The notes: generated by a model not told the origin, from the letters alone. A stretch of 64,000 nt of DNA from Dendrocalamus latiflorus (GCA_017311315.1 CM029647.1:6930577-6994576); one strand, 5' to 3'. Positions 1 through 12,090 are shown, counted from the first letter of the stretch. A program made the numbers and translations.

Positions 1-3000
1 ACGAACAGGCCTATGATCAACCACAACTGCATTGATCCCTTTAAACTCCGATGATTGGTTCTCATTTCCATTGGAGCATGCCCTCATAAGCACCGCAGTG
101 AAGGTGAAAGTAGAACCAACACGGGGTTCGCTTACAAACCCAATCTCTCCCTTCATGAGATTAACCAAGCACTTGCTGATGCTTAATCCAATGCCAGTGC
201 CCCCATGGATGCGAGCAATGGACGGACCAACCTGCATGAAAGGGGTGAATACGCGGGACTGGGCGTCAAACGGGATGCCAACACCAGTATCTTCAACAGA
301 TATTATCAAGCTTATTGAGTCAGATGTGATGGGCGTAAAAGCCATCTCAGTTGAGTGTAATTCCCTATTGAAAAGTCGAAAGCTCTCCCAACTACGCCTC
401 CTGTTGGCTACCGGGTAGCCACTTAAGGTGTTCGCGTATGGAATTCCCGTCTCCACCTCTAAACAACTCATGACCTCTTCGACGACATGAACTGTCAAGT
501 AGATATGCCCTTTCTCTGTGAACTGTGAAAAATAGAAGTTGTCAGTCAATAAATAACAGAACGCATAAAGAAATGAAAAATATATAAACAACTGATTCAT
601 ATTCCATTTGTGCTATTCATGTATTAACAATTTTCTTACTTTTATGGAGTTCCCCACGAGATTTGTAATGATTTGCCTCATCCTACCAGGATCACCAATA
701 AGTGTTTGTGGAACTTGATCAGAGACATAGACTGCCAACTGCTCTCACAGTATATCACAATGACAAAATCACAAAAAACGAAAACAAAGTTAGTGCATTC
801 TAACAAAATACAGCAAACCGTGGTGCATGAATCTACTCCCTAATTACCTCCAGTCCTTTCTCCTGAGCTTTTCCACAGAAGAGAGACAAAATATCATCAC
901 AAACTGTTCTAAGATCAAAGGGCACTGCCTCGAGCTCAAGTTTGCCAGACTCAATCTTTGCCTGATCAAGAACCTCGTTTATGAGAGATACCAAAGCTTT
1001 TCCACTAGCTTGGGCGGTTCTAACATAGTCCTGCTGCATTGTATCCAGATCAGTATCCATGAGCATTTGGAGCATTCCTGGGGAAAAAAAGAGAAGAAAT
1101 CATTTAAATCCGTGCACTAAATAACAATGAAGAATACATTATGGATTAGATTAACTATGCACTCACCTAGAACACCATTCATTGGAGTTCTAATCTCATG
1201 TGAAACTGTAGCCAAGAACTGCAAACGAGTAAAAATTACATGGAATTAGATGTTGTTTTAACTTATATAAGACATTACGGGTTGCAATAAGATTACTCAC
1301 CTGTGACTTGGCAACATCTGCATCTTCCGCTTGCTTCTTGAGCTCCGTCATCTTTTGAAAATCGTCTTCAACTTTGGCAATACGATTGACAGTAGCATAA
1401 AATATGTGACCAGTCAGTAAAGCAATCACAAATGTCCCAACTGATGATGTTATGGCCAGCCATGGCCATGGTGGCTTTTGCATGAACCTGTTGAAGACAA
1501 ATAGATCACACGGGCAGATTTTAAAGAACAGATCACATGAACACTATACTGAATACATTCCAATTGCAGGATTCATAAAAAGGGAGGGCAACAAATCAAT
1601 CACCTGCAATGCATCTCGTGCCTTCTTGATGGATCGCCAAAGTTGAGCATGCTGACATGATACATGCCATTGCCTGTATCATTCGAACCATACATACTGA
1701 TGGCCCTCTCATTAGTAGTATCATACACGTTCACCATGATAGATTGCTTGCTCGCAAGTTGATGAAGCAACTTATCAACAAGTGCTTCAATATCAAATAT
1801 GCCACCTAAATAGCTGTTTGCAAGCAAAAGCAGTCAGTTAGGAAGGATTCTGCTACATAACTTCAGATTGGAATAGCAGGCTCATGTAGACTTTACCCGA
1901 TAGCAGCTTGGATGCGCTCCTTTGGCTTCGCATTTGCAGGAAACTCAGACTTGTACACCGTGTATGTCGAGATCACCCCGAGGCGGTTATTCAGTAGCTT
2001 AAAGGGAGCAGTTAGAACACCCTTCCCAGATTTTCTAGCTCGCAGTATGTTTTCGCGATCCTCCTGCAGAAGCAAAGCAGACAATATTCGCAAGAAAATT
2101 ACTATGACGGAAACATCGGTAAAAAAACAACAGTTCTACTCCAAAGTAAGAAAGCCAAAATAACAAGGAACCACGCAGTAAGGTAGTAAGAATTATTTTT
2201 GCCCTTCATGGTTAAAACACTAGCAACAGTTCTGAGTGGGCACCAAAGATTGCAGCTTTTTACGGCCCTGGGCTAAAAGATCAAATCTTGACAGGGGGAA
2301 AAACACTGATGGGATTTGTGAAAAAAAAATCCTCACTCACATTCCCGGAGAGCATATCGAAGGAGACGACATGCTTGTAGGCGTCCTGCGCGAAGATGAC
2401 GGGGGCGTACTCCTCGGCCGGCTCGCGGATCTCCCCGGCGGCGGCGTCCCCCGGCCCTGGCGACGGCTTCTTGGAGGAGTACATCTTCTTGATGCTCCAC
2501 CCCTGCTGTCGCTCGAACTGCTCCCGCTCGGCGTGCGTCACCCGCACCGCGTACGCCACCCCGCTCGTCAGCGGCCGCTCGAACGCCGTCCTCTCCGCGT
2601 ACCTCGCGAACGTCATCTGCAATCAGACCGTCCACCAATTAGCCATGAATTGAAAAGGCAAAGAAAGAAAAGATTAAGTTGAAGGTACGACAGGTACCTG
2701 GTCGATGGCGGATGGGTTCTTGGAGTGGTGGAAGGTGGAGACGAGGATGGCGAGGGCCTGGAGGTGGTTCATGCTGACGTTGAACTGATCCTGGAGCATG
2801 CGGGCGCGCTCGTCGCACATGCTGGCGAGCGACTCCCGGCGCTTCTCGACGGCCTGGGAGTTCATGAAGAACAAGATCCAGGAGGAGGCAAGCAACCAGA
2901 TGACGAACCAGAGCAGCAGCAGCCACCGCCACCACGTGTACCGTACTTTGAGCGACCCCAGGTAGTTGCTGCACACGTGGCTCCGCAGCGACTTGGCCGA

Positions 3001-3090
3001 CAGCTTCTCCGGCAGCGGCAGCGGCAGCAGCAGCCGCATCCTGTCCAGCCCCAGGAAGCCCAGCCCGGCGGCCGCGCCCTTCCGCTCCAT
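1..3090 (-). CDS. AHK3-like: Cytokinin receptor histidine kinase, AHK3 type (3' part outside window)
   Basis: Membrane hybrid histidine kinase that binds cytokinin through its CHASE domain and starts the phosphorelay to HPt proteins and response regulators. Nine exons with GT/AG borders keep one frame: 3090-2698, 2616-2341, 2063-1897, 1813-1604, 1487-1301, 1218-1167, 1077-848, 738-640 and 522 to beyond 1, giving 712 codons. Membrane segments lie near residues 53-77 and 357-384, with the CHASE domain between them. The phospho-acceptor is H418 in SHEIRTPMNG. The N box contains N531 and N535, the G1 box is DTGVG at 616-620, the F box is FTPF at 630-633 and the G2 box is GGTGIGL at 645-651. The second membrane segment and linker (QKPPWP) resemble AHK3 more than AHK4. 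The receiver-like and receiver domains must lie left of position 1. An in-frame ATG at 3135 would add 15 residues; I chose 3090 because it starts with a conserved-looking MERKG leader. No lesion is visible. Confidence 0.95.
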
Positions 3091-4040
3091 CCCTGCTCCT
3101 CCTGCGCGGGCTCTTCTCCAGCGAGCACCGGTCATTTGGTTACATCGCCGGCGAGGACGCTCCCCTGCTTCCGCTTCCGCTCCCTCTCCCGCGGTGCATA
3201 CGTAGTAGCGCAGGATTGAGCCGGAGCCGGAGAAGCAGACCTACACGAGGCAGGTTAATGGATGCCGAGCTGTAGCAGCGCCACCCTCACTGTTGCCTTC
3301 AATTCAATGCCCAAAAAGGAGCAAACACCCACACACTTTCTTTCTTCCCTCTCTCTCTGTCTCTCTGTCTACTCCCTTGTTTCTCTTATTGGTTCTTGCT
3401 GCTCTGCCTTTCAAGAATCTGCCTGTTGCCTCTCCAAGAAACAGCCAGCCAGCAAACGTTGGAGCCCTTTGACCAGGGAGAAGAGGAGATGAGAGATGGC
3501 CGGATGAGAAGAGAACAGCAACAGCAGCAAAGCAACCACAACTCTCTCAAGTCTCTCAAGTCTCAACTAGAGCAGCTAGAGGAAGCAGGAAGCTAGCTTA
3601 GGTAGAGGAGAGAGGAACACGCTACAGAGAGCAAAGGATTGGGGAAGGCAGCTGGGGAGGGGACTGGGTTGATTGGAGAGAAGCAGGGAGGAGAAAAGCA
3701 GGTGAGGTGAGAGGCCGGAGGGGAGGTGGAAAAGGAGAGAAGGGGAGAGTAACAGAGCAGAGGAGAGGAGGAGGGGGGGGGGGGTGGGGGTTGGGAATGT
3801 GGGGTTTGGGGGAAGGAGGTGGCACCAATCACAACAGTGGTAGAGGCCAGCACGCAAGTGGCTGGCTGGCTCCTCCTTCCCCTCCCTTCTCTCTCCTTTG
3901 TGGGCCTCCTACTTTGCCTTTATGAGCCTACCTTCTTCCCCTCTCCTCTTCCTCCTAATCTCACTCCACCTCTAAACAAAAGGCCGAAAAACCCCACAAG
4001 GTGCAGCATAGGAATAGTGCCGCTTGGTAAGTTTCGTTTA
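3091..4040 (-). promoter_or_regulatory. 5' leader and proximal promoter of the cytokinin receptor
   Basis: This is the sequence upstream of the receptor start, read on the minus strand. It is strongly CT-rich on the coding strand (GA-rich on plus), with a pyrimidine tract at 3335-3370 and a run of G on plus (C on the coding strand) near 3772-3782. Such leaders are common in grass genes. An in-frame ATG lies at 3135-3133 with A at -3, so the leader may be partly coding. I could not place a transcription start or TATA box with confidence. MITE sequence begins at about 4041, which limits the unique promoter to under 1 kb. Confidence 0.5.
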
Positions 4041-4571
4041 GGTCGAGCAAGTACCATATCCAATGGTGACTTATGAGCTAGCTCTAAATATATTATTTTA
4101 TATTTTAATAGAAGAGAGAGAAAAGCTAGCTCTTGATCAAGAACTAGTCTCATACACACATTCCAAGATTATATGAGGATGTCATGTGTGACTATTCATG
4201 TTATGAGCTATGTGCTAAAAGTTAATACCATTGGAGAAGTTATCTTAGAGCTAGTAACTAGCTCATACCATTGTACATGTGGTCTTATAGCCAAGCTAGT
4301 CAGCATTTTTACTGATGTGGAGGAGAGAAGAGAGGAGAGAGATGAGAGCTTGGCTCTCATGCAAGCAACAAGCTGGGCACAGGAGCCTATACAGTGGTGG
4401 GCCAAGATAATAAATGTATGTGAGGAGGAATAGGAAAGAGAATGTGAGACATGTTACCACATAATAAAAAAAACATTTTGTAGACAAATAGAAGACAAAT
4501 TATTGTATAACTTGGCTTTTATAACTTGACTTATAGCCAAACACTTGGCTCTATTATTGGACTTGCTCTAA
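4041..4571. mobile_element. Tourist-like MITE, probably two nested copies
   Basis: The left end contains GAGCAAGTACC and the right end, read in reverse, AGAGCAAGTCCAATAA, forming imperfect terminal inverted repeats. Inside, TAGAGCTAG/TGAGCTAG segments near 4068 and 4240 also form an inverted pair, and two related stretches around the phrase CTTATAGCCAA occur near 4284 and 4530, so a second related copy is probably nested. There is no coding capacity. The same GAGCAAGT terminal signature is seen at 34371 and 49790. Confidence 0.6.
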
Positions 4572-5199
4572 GGGTGTAATTTTTTTGGCTTATTACTGTA
4601 GTTTATAAGTTTTAACTGAAATTTTTAAAATTTGAGCTGTTTGTAATATAGATACTTGTTTGTGATTTTAACTGGTACAGATATTAAGTTTTTGATGTAT
4701 ACTACAATTAAATTGTAGATCTTGTTTTATAAAAATATTCAGTTTAAAAGTTAGGTACTGTAGCAAAAGCTAAAAACTATTTTTAAAAATTGTAAAGAGC
4801 AGACTCTAAGATGGGACTTGGTAAGAGGAGCTTTAATGGACAAGTAAGAAACGTGTACTCTTGTTTACGCTTACATTTATTTTACGTCGAATTATAATCA
4901 AGTTTAATAAAAGACAAATCGAGTTTAATAAAAGACATGTGCCACGTCGAGTAGAACTTTGCTAAATAAGAGAGAACAGGATACTTATGCCCCAAATTTT
5001 ATCCTTGAACTTTTCGCTACGATTAGACATAAATAGATGAATCATTCTGCGTCTACTCAAATAGAAAAAAATTACAGCATATATATGCGGACCAATATAA
5101 TGGTTCTTTTATCAAAACTTACCATCATATCATTAGTAGCTTTTTATGGCTTAAATCCTTTCATTTAACAAAGAAACACAAGGGAGGGAGGGATGATGC
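4572..5199. other. AT-rich intergenic sequence
   Basis: No gene is recognised. The stretch 4572-4800 has weak inverted symmetry (ACTGTAG near 4597 and 4755), suggesting an old AT-rich MITE. The short phrase GAGTTTAATAAAAGACA is repeated at about 4901-4935. Confidence 0.4.
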
Positions 5200-5481
5200 G
5201 AGCGTCTGCTTCAACTGACTTGCAACTTAAGCTTCTAACTATCGCTTTTGATTTATAGCTAAAATTACACTGTAGCGGCTACTAACATTTTAAAGAGTTA
5301 AGAAAAAAACCATTATAGAAAAAATAAATTATATTATCATGAACAACACAAAGGAATAAAAGCAAAAAAACAAAAATCAAAATAAGCTGAAATTAAAAAT
5401 CGATGTGTTTTAAATAACTTTTGGTTTAAATAAGTCAAAAAATCAAAATAAACTATAAGATAAAGCAATTTAGAGCGGGGC
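5200..5481 (+). mobile_element. AT-rich MITE of the CTGTAGC family (diverged copy)
   Basis: It shares the family pattern seen elsewhere in this window: a CACTGTAGC motif in the left part, a middle phrase like ATCATGAACAACAC, a run of AAAAACAAAAATCAAAATAAGC type, and a GAGCGGGGC right end. It is more diverged than the copies near 9.5-15 kb. No coding capacity. Confidence 0.5.
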
Positions 5482-5841
5482 TACAGTGATAAACCCTTGG
5501 TGATGAGTTAGGTCTGGGTAAAACCAATTTGGTGGATGGAGTGGGGGTGGAGCGATGAGGAATGATAAGGCGCGGCGGGGCCCGCATAAAGCCCGCCCGC
5601 CACCATTGGGGACAAGTTGTTTTGTCTTCCTCCGGAGGAGAGAAGACGGAGATCACTCGCCGCGCGTTCGCTTCTCGCTAGCTGCTCGCTGCACTGCTGC
5701 ATTCTCTCTCCTCCTCCTCTCTGCTTCTCTAGGGCTCCGGTCCTGGGATGCATTGCATGCCGTGCACTCTCTTCCCCATCCTCTGCCCGCCCGCTTTGTT
5801 TCCTAGCTAAGCTCTACTTTGGACTCTTGCTATCCCCCAAT

Positions 5842-5880
<39 letters not shown>

Positions 5881-6585
5881 TGCTTAGCTTTGCTTGGTCG
5901 TGTTGATGATGTGTGTGAGATGAAAGAGAAAGGGCAGTAATCCCAACCTCAGGCTCAGCTCACCGCCGATTGGTTTTATTTTCACGAGGAAAAGGATCGA
6001 CTTCTGTCATCCGATCGTGACGTGTGCGGACAAATGAAAATCGAGCGTACATCCATTTTCCCATCCGACGGCCGCGGAAGCCGTGATATCAGTTCACGCG
6101 TAAAACAGTGTAATTTCGACGGGAATATGTATGAAAATTCTAGCGTTCGAAACAGGGTACTTTGAAAATTTGGGTTACACGACTTCAATCAGTCAGAGGA
6201 CTAACCCCTCTCATTTGTACTAGTTCGAAAAGAAAGTCTCATTTCATTTGTACTAGTTTGGGCACTTAATGTTGAAACATGCTTCCTGAACTGCTCGATC
6301 TGGCCTCAGCCACAGAAAGGCCTGTGCACAGCAACAGCAACAATTGTGCTGTGCATGTGTGCGAACGAGAGGCGCCTTCTTCTTCCTCTTTCTTTTTTTC
6401 GTCTGCTGTGTTGGAGTACTAGTACTTAACTGTAGAAGCAGACACGTAACAGAGAAAGAATAAATGATGCCTTTTAAATCTTCTCCTAAGTATTCACTTA
6501 ACCATTTTCTCCGATAGTTACAGAGTTATAAATATTAGGATTGAAATCCCACTCGAAAATCGAAAAAACAGAGCGACACATTAGA
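5482..6585. other. Intergenic region with a (GA)n microsatellite
   Basis: No gene is recognised. A perfect GA dinucleotide run spans about 5847-5877. The stretch 5560-5800 is GC-richer and gives short arginine/serine-rich open frames with no family resemblance. Sequence after 5980 becomes ordinary mixed composition. Confidence 0.4.
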
Positions 6586-7505
6586 AAAAACACCGTGGTC
6601 TAAAACTAACAATGTGGTCGAAGTTCGACAACGTGGTCGAGAGCTAACAACTTGGTCGTAAACTCGACTACCAAATAAAAGTACAACATGGTCGAAAATC
6701 GACTACCAAACGAGAATCACCGTAGTCGATAACTACCGAGATCAAAACCAATGAGACCGAGAATGGATGTAGTCGAAACTAACGTGGTCGGACACCAACC
6801 AGTGGTCGAACAACTAACGTGGTTGTAACCAATTAGCAACCAAAGTAATCAACGTGGTTGAAACCAACGTGGTCGTAAACCAACGAGTGGTCGAACAACC
6901 AACATGGTCAAAACCAACCGGCAACTAAAATGATCAATATGGTCGTAGGCAACAAGTGGTCGAACAACCAACGTGATCAGAACCAGTCTGCAACCAAAAT
7001 GATCAACGTGGTCGTAACCAAGTGGTCATAAGCCAACAAAGTGGTCGAACTACCAGCGTGGTCAAGAACAGTGCGATGCGATCTGGAATTTGATCGTTGT
7101 CAAAACCAACGTGGTCATAAAACTGGTCGATGTTCCAGACACAGAGCAACGCTGACTGTTTCAGTTGCGGTCGAAGATCCCACGTCGTCGAAAAAACACG
7201 AAGCGATCAAAAGGCTGAACATGGTCAAAAGCAGTGTGATGAGATCTAGAATTTGACCGTGGTCGAAACCAACGTAGTCGTAAAACCGATCGATGTTCCA
7301 GACTGTCTGCACTGACTGTTTCAGTTTAGAATCAAAACGAAAATGGAAAAATGCGGAGCGCTCGGAAGATTGAACACGGTCGACAACGACGCGATGCAGT
7401 CAGGAATTTGACCATGGTCGAAATCAACATACGTAAAGCCGATCGTCGTTTCAGACAGCCAACAGCGCCAGCACTAATTGTTTCAGTTCAGAATGGTTTC
7501 CAATA
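6586..7505. repeat. Degenerate satellite-like array rich in TGGTCG
   Basis: From about 6590 to 7060 the words GTGGTCG, AACGTGGTCG and ACCAACGTGG recur every 15-40 bases in varying order. From 7057 the array turns into three longer units starting at about 7057, 7220 and 7375 (spacing 163 and 155 bp). Each has CGATG, then GGAATTTG or AGAATTTG, then CGTGGTCGAAACC-like, then a CTGTTTCAGT-like block. There is no open frame through it and no terminal inverted repeat. The motif is a phrase-level repeat rather than a simple microsatellite. Confidence 0.75.
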
Positions 7506-8894
7506 TTTTGGTCAAAATATCGAAATGCCCCTTGTTGACCTGGTCATCACCTTTCTTTGCAAGAAATCGCCATACTTACCACATGTAGGTACACCATATA
7601 GCTTGTTACATGCCGTCAAGTCTCTCCCGTCCCGATTCCACCAAACCACGGCTCATTTAGCCCGTGCAAGCCACCTGGTGTCATCATGCTGTTCAAACTC
7701 ATCTTCAACATTCCCACCTTTCTCGTGCCATGCTTGAGCTCATCGTCTCACCCCGGCATTCTTGATTATTCTGGGCCTCAACTTCCTTCATGAGCCTAGC
7801 CTCGATCACTGCCATTGATCACAGTTGATTCTAAGCGATCATGCACATCCAAAGACAAAGAATTCATTTCTAGGCACAAATTCTTCATAATTTGACCTAT
7901 ATTAGCCAAGACATGCATCATGCAACCTTAACCCCAATAACTCAGATCGACCTACATAAATCCATGACTCAAATCCCAAAACCTCAATTTCTATCCAATC
8001 AATTCTGACAGAGAGCAATTTTTACAAAGTCAATTGACCACTCCACAAACTTTATAATAATTCATCACAATCTTAATTTGAACCTACTCACATGGTCCAT
8101 CATTAACATTCAAAGTCTCATTGAAGGACGACGTTGGCAGAAGATTTATTGTGCCGTTGTTGTAAAAAAAAAAAGAGAGGCATTTTTCCTTGTAAGCTGT
8201 TCGCCCTCCTTGTGGCACCGTGCGGTTGCAGTCAGAAAAGAGGCGAGGCGCAGAAAGAAAGAAATAATTCTCCAGCAATAATAATGATAGTAATAATAAG
8301 AAGAAGAAAAAGAAGCATTTTGTGGATTTTGACGCCATTGCCTGCAACTCACAATCACACTCACACTAGGTGCATTCTTTCTAGTATATATATTTTTTGG
8401 TTGCCCTTAATTTGGAGAGTACTTTACTTGTCTTTTCTATAATACGGCAGGATAAGACGCCATTATAGCTCGTCAAGTGCAATCTCACCAAGCCTCCAGC
8501 AGGCCCGTACCAGGAGCATGTGCGACATGCTCGATTGCATAGGGCCCCAAATTCCAGTTTAACATTTAATTCCTACTGGTTAATTTTGTATTAGTAAACA
8601 GTAAAGTGAGCTGGCCCTTGTGTTCCCTTATTTGGAAAACTTTCCTGAGCTCACCTGGGTTCCGTTTGGAACTAACCAGTTCATAAGAACTTTGCAAGAA
8701 ATAGTCCATTGCGTCTCATTGGGTTCGCGTCGAAACGCCAAGCCATTCTGTTTACGATATGTGTCGCATCAATCAAACTGTTTCAAGTCAAAGTTAGCAT
8801 CGGGTAGTTTCAAGTCAAAGTTAGATATTAATTTTTGAATCCTTTTTCGGCTGGACGTAATTCTTTGTATTGTTAGAAAAACCATTAAAATTAT
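7506..8894. other. Intergenic region, possible hAT terminus near 8500
   Basis: No gene is recognised. At about 8500 the sequence CAGGCCCGTACC, followed by a GCATGTGCGACATGC stretch and AGGGCCCC, resembles a grass hAT-type terminus, but I see no matching inverted end nearby, so this may be a truncated remnant. The 8165-8315 stretch has GA/AAG-rich low complexity. A short direct repeat (GTTTCAAGTCAAAGTTAG) occurs twice at 8778-8825. Confidence 0.35.
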
Positions 8895-9154
8895 GGTGCC
8901 GCTCCAAATAATTTAAAAGCCCGGCTATGCCTTCTGCTTCTGCCTTTTTGTTGTAAGTGCACACTAGTAACTATTATTTTTCTAAATCAAAAAATTTAAA
9001 AGTAAAATAAATAAATAAAACACCGCTATATTTTTGGACAATGCAAAGCAACAAGGAAAAAAAGAAAACCCAAAAAAATGCCAAAAAGGCAAAAGGCTGA
9101 AATAAAGAAACTAAGTGGCTTGCCAAATGCTTTTAAACCGTTTGGAGCAGAGCC
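8895..9154. mobile_element. AT-rich MITE with GCTCCAAA terminal repeats
   Basis: The left end reads GGTGCCGCTCCAAATAAT and the right end, reversed, GGCTCTGCTCCAAACGG; both continue into TTTAAAAGC, so the ends form roughly 26-bp inverted repeats. The interior holds the GACAATGCAAAGCAA and AAAAAATGCCAAAAA phrases shared with the CTGTAGC family. Noncoding. Confidence 0.7.
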
Positions 9155-9467
9155 TATGATATTTGATAAAATTGTTTTTATTTTCGTAGGTGCATGATTT
9201 AATTTTAAAATTAACTCAAGGCACCAAAAATGTCCGATACGGCCCTGGCGGCCTGGCCTCCAGCCATATGGAATCTAAGTCCAGGCTGGCAGGCTACCCA
9301 TGTCTACATGAGGATAAGGACCCTCAATGAGCAAATTAAAACTACTACTAGTACTATCTCATCAATCTATGCCATTTTGGGGGTAAGGATGGACGGGGTG
9401 TTATATACTGCAGCCTGCACTGTCCATGATTTTATGGATCGCGCGATCGACGGTCCAGATCAAGGTA
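9155..9467. other. Short unique intergenic stretch
   Basis: No gene or repeat was recognised. An 81-codon open frame here has no recognisable features. Confidence 0.3.
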
Positions 9468-9740
9468 TCGGTTAGTTGGGTTGAAATAAGCTGGTTTATG
9501 ATTGAAATTATATTGTAGCTGGCTGAAATTACACTGTAGCTGATGGTGGCTTATTTGATATAACTAAATTTTTTTAAAAAAATAAAAATAAAAAACAGGT
9601 TAATCCATCACGGACAATGCAAACGAATATGAGAAAAAGAACTGACAAAAACCTAAAAAAGCCAAAAGACAGAAAAGATGAAATTTAAAAATAATAAAAA
9701 TAAACTAGAAGCAAGAAGTTTAAACCGAAATAAACGGGAC
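9468..9740 (+). mobile_element. CTGTAGC-family MITE, forward copy of a head-to-head pair
   Basis: It begins with CGGTTAGTTGGGTTGAAA and contains two CTGTAGCTG words, the CATCACGGACAATGC phrase, a GCCAAAAG/CAGAAAAGATGAAATTT block and a CCGAAATAAACGGGAC end. It is directly abutted at 9741 by a second copy in the opposite orientation. Confidence 0.8.
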
Positions 9741-10008
9741 TGTGCCTCGCTCATTTCGGCTTGAGCTTCTGCCTTCTGACTTATTTTTCACTATTCATAA
9801 ATTTCGTCTTTTCTGAACTTTTGGCTTTTTTTAGCTTTTTTCCTTATTTGTTTGCGTTGTCCGTGATGAGCTAACATATTTTTCTATTTTTAGTTTTTTA
9901 AATTTAATTACGTCAAATAAGTCACTTTCAGTTACAATATAATTTTTAACCGGTTATAATATAATTTAAGTTATAAACCATTATTTTTTTAATCCAACCG
10001 AGCGGGGA
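9741..10008 (-). mobile_element. CTGTAGC-family MITE, reverse copy of a head-to-head pair
   Basis: Read on the minus strand this matches the preceding element block for block: the GCTCATTTCGGCTTGAGC end, the AAATTTCGTC block, the GTTGTCCGTGATGAGC phrase and a final CAACCGAGCGGGG. With 9468-9740 it makes an inverted repeat with arms near 270 bp and essentially no spacer. Confidence 0.8.
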
Positions 10009-11088
10009 TGCTTTCCCTGTGCTAGATCCAACGGCCGGAAAAGTGCAGTCATCACAAAGGCTGCGGCCGATCGATCCGATCGAGCCTGCGTTGTGCAGAG
10101 CTTAATTGCAATCCCTGCACATGACAAGGACGGGCACTGTTGCACAAACCTCCCGTAACTTAAGCACTCCTACTCTACATGTTGTTTGACAAGACTGGGT
10201 TCACACTGCTGCTAAGATCCGGTAGAAAAGGAGTCGTCACACCTAGTTCTGCACAGTAATTACATCGGGTTTGATTTGCCATTAATACCTTCGTTCCCTG
10301 CTCATTTGATTTTTTTGTGATTTATAGTTTATTTTCACTGTTTCATCTCTCTGACACAGGCTATCACTGTTGAATTCGTTATCTCTGGCCACAGCACTGC
10401 CACGTATAGCCATTCTTGACCGTGACGTTACCGGATCCAGTCGTCCTCTGACGGGGGCGAGATTGACTAGTTGCCCGAGCTTTAGCCCCAACGCTCAAGT
10501 GCTCTAGCTTTCTTCCCCTATCTCCTCGAGCTCCGGCAAGAGGACCGGTGGCACCACGGCCACCATCAGGTGCACCACGCCTCCCCGATGTAGAGGGAGG
10601 TCGGGGAGGTGGTGTTCTGGTGGTGGGGCAGTGGAGGAAGGCACGCATGAGGCTGCAACGCACTAAATATTAGGAGAGGGGGAGGGGGAGACAGTGGCGA
10701 GGTCACCATAAGCCGTCGATGGGGGAGGAGGGGCTTGGAGTTGCAGTTGGCGTCGGGGAAGAAGGCGGGGAGAGGGAGCGATGGAGAAGGAGACCAAGCG
10801 AAATTTGATGAAATTTAATGAAACTCTATACCATTGAAAATGTTTTCAACGATATACTGCAACTCCCTTAATTTAAGGGGGCATTTAAACACACATGTGG
10901 AACAACCATCTTATTGAGAGAAAGTTACGCACCTTTACCTGCTTGCATGTTAAATTGACGCGATGGTGGTAATACTCGAAGAAGAAGACACAGATCAGGG
11001 TTTGAGCATTTAGGGCTTTACTAAACGAGGGCATTGTTTGGAACACAGACATTTTGCATGAATTTTGTATATATCTCATAGAAAGCAG
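10009..11088. other. Intergenic region with a GC-rich island
   Basis: No gene is recognised. 10420-10760 is GC-rich with CTCC/GGAGG runs and short Arg/Pro/Ser open frames on both strands, a pattern typical of low-complexity GC islands or captured exon debris. I could not identify a source gene. Confidence 0.35.
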
Positions 11089-11351
11089 TAGACTCCCTCC
11101 GTTCTTTTTTACTTTATATTTTTTTATTTTTCACGGTCTCCGAGATGCGACTTTGACCGTTATTTTTTATAACTTTATACTAAGATATACTAGTAAAATT
11201 ATAATTTTATGAAAGTATTTTTTAACGACAAATCTAATAATGCAACTTCCGTATAATCAATCTAGATAATTTTGAGTCTATTAGCGGTCAAATTTTAAAA
11301 ATTTTGGCGGCATGAATTTTAGGAAGTCAAGAAAAAAGAACAAATTGAGTA
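11089..11351. mobile_element. Stowaway-type MITE
   Basis: The left end carries CTCCCTCCGTTCTTTTTT, the hallmark of grass Stowaway elements; the right end, reversed, reads ACTCAATTTGTTCTTTTTT. TA dinucleotides flank the element at 11089-11090 and 11350-11351, as expected for Tc1/mariner-type duplication. The interior is AT-rich and noncoding. Confidence 0.75.
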
Positions 11352-11840
11352 ATTTTATATGAAATTGCAGCAACTGTGATGAATAATGAATTGCCTGCCT
11401 CTCAAGACACAAAGAAAGAGGGGAGATAGAAAGTAATGTGAGTGGAATCATGGATGCTTTTTGTAGAGGCTTTGCTTTGCTTTGCCCCTCCATTTATATT
11501 CATCCGTATACACGCACCTTACACATTATCCTGTTCCTGTTTGCTTGCTGGCTAGTTAGGAGTATGCATGTATTGCCTTTCCTCTGCTTTCCTTTTCTTT
11601 TTTCTCCTTTTGCCCGGACCAACTGGCGGTACTCTTGTAATTTGCACACTTCATCAGCTTGATAGCTCTGCCTCTGCCTGGTGATACTCTTCTAGTCTTT
11701 TAAGCCTATCTCTTCGTTTCTGGGAAGGATAGAATAGATGGATGGATGGATAGATACCCCTCCCTGCCTTTCTTTCTTTTGGGCAGGATGGAATCACTTT
11801 CTGTATGCTGAAGAATACTTGTCTTTGCCAAAAAAATCTA
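11352..11840. other. Intergenic region, unclassified
   Basis: No gene is recognised. The sequence is pyrimidine-rich with a short GGAT-type run near 11735-11750. Confidence 0.3.
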
Positions 11841-12056
11841 CTAGCATATGTCAAAATTTTGATACTAGTTAATTAATTACCCCACTTATATATGTGTCTT
11901 CTGTCCAAATGAGCAGCAGATGCATGCGCAATGGCAATAAAAAGGTACTAGCATATGTCAAAATTTTGATACTAGTTAATTAATTACCCCACTTATATAT
12001 GTGTCTTCTCTCCAAATGAGCAGCAGATGCATGTGCAATGGCAATAAAAAGGTACG
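11841..12056. repeat. 108-bp tandem duplication (two copies)
   Basis: Units at 11841-11948 and 11949-12056 are nearly identical; I count two differences (GTCTTCTGTCC versus GTCTTCTCTCC, and ATGCATGCGC versus ATGCATGTGC). Each starts CTAGCATATGTC and ends AAAAGGTA. The near identity points to a recent duplication. Confidence 0.95.
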
Positions 12057-12090
12057 ACTACTAACATGACAACATAAATCAGACTTCCTA

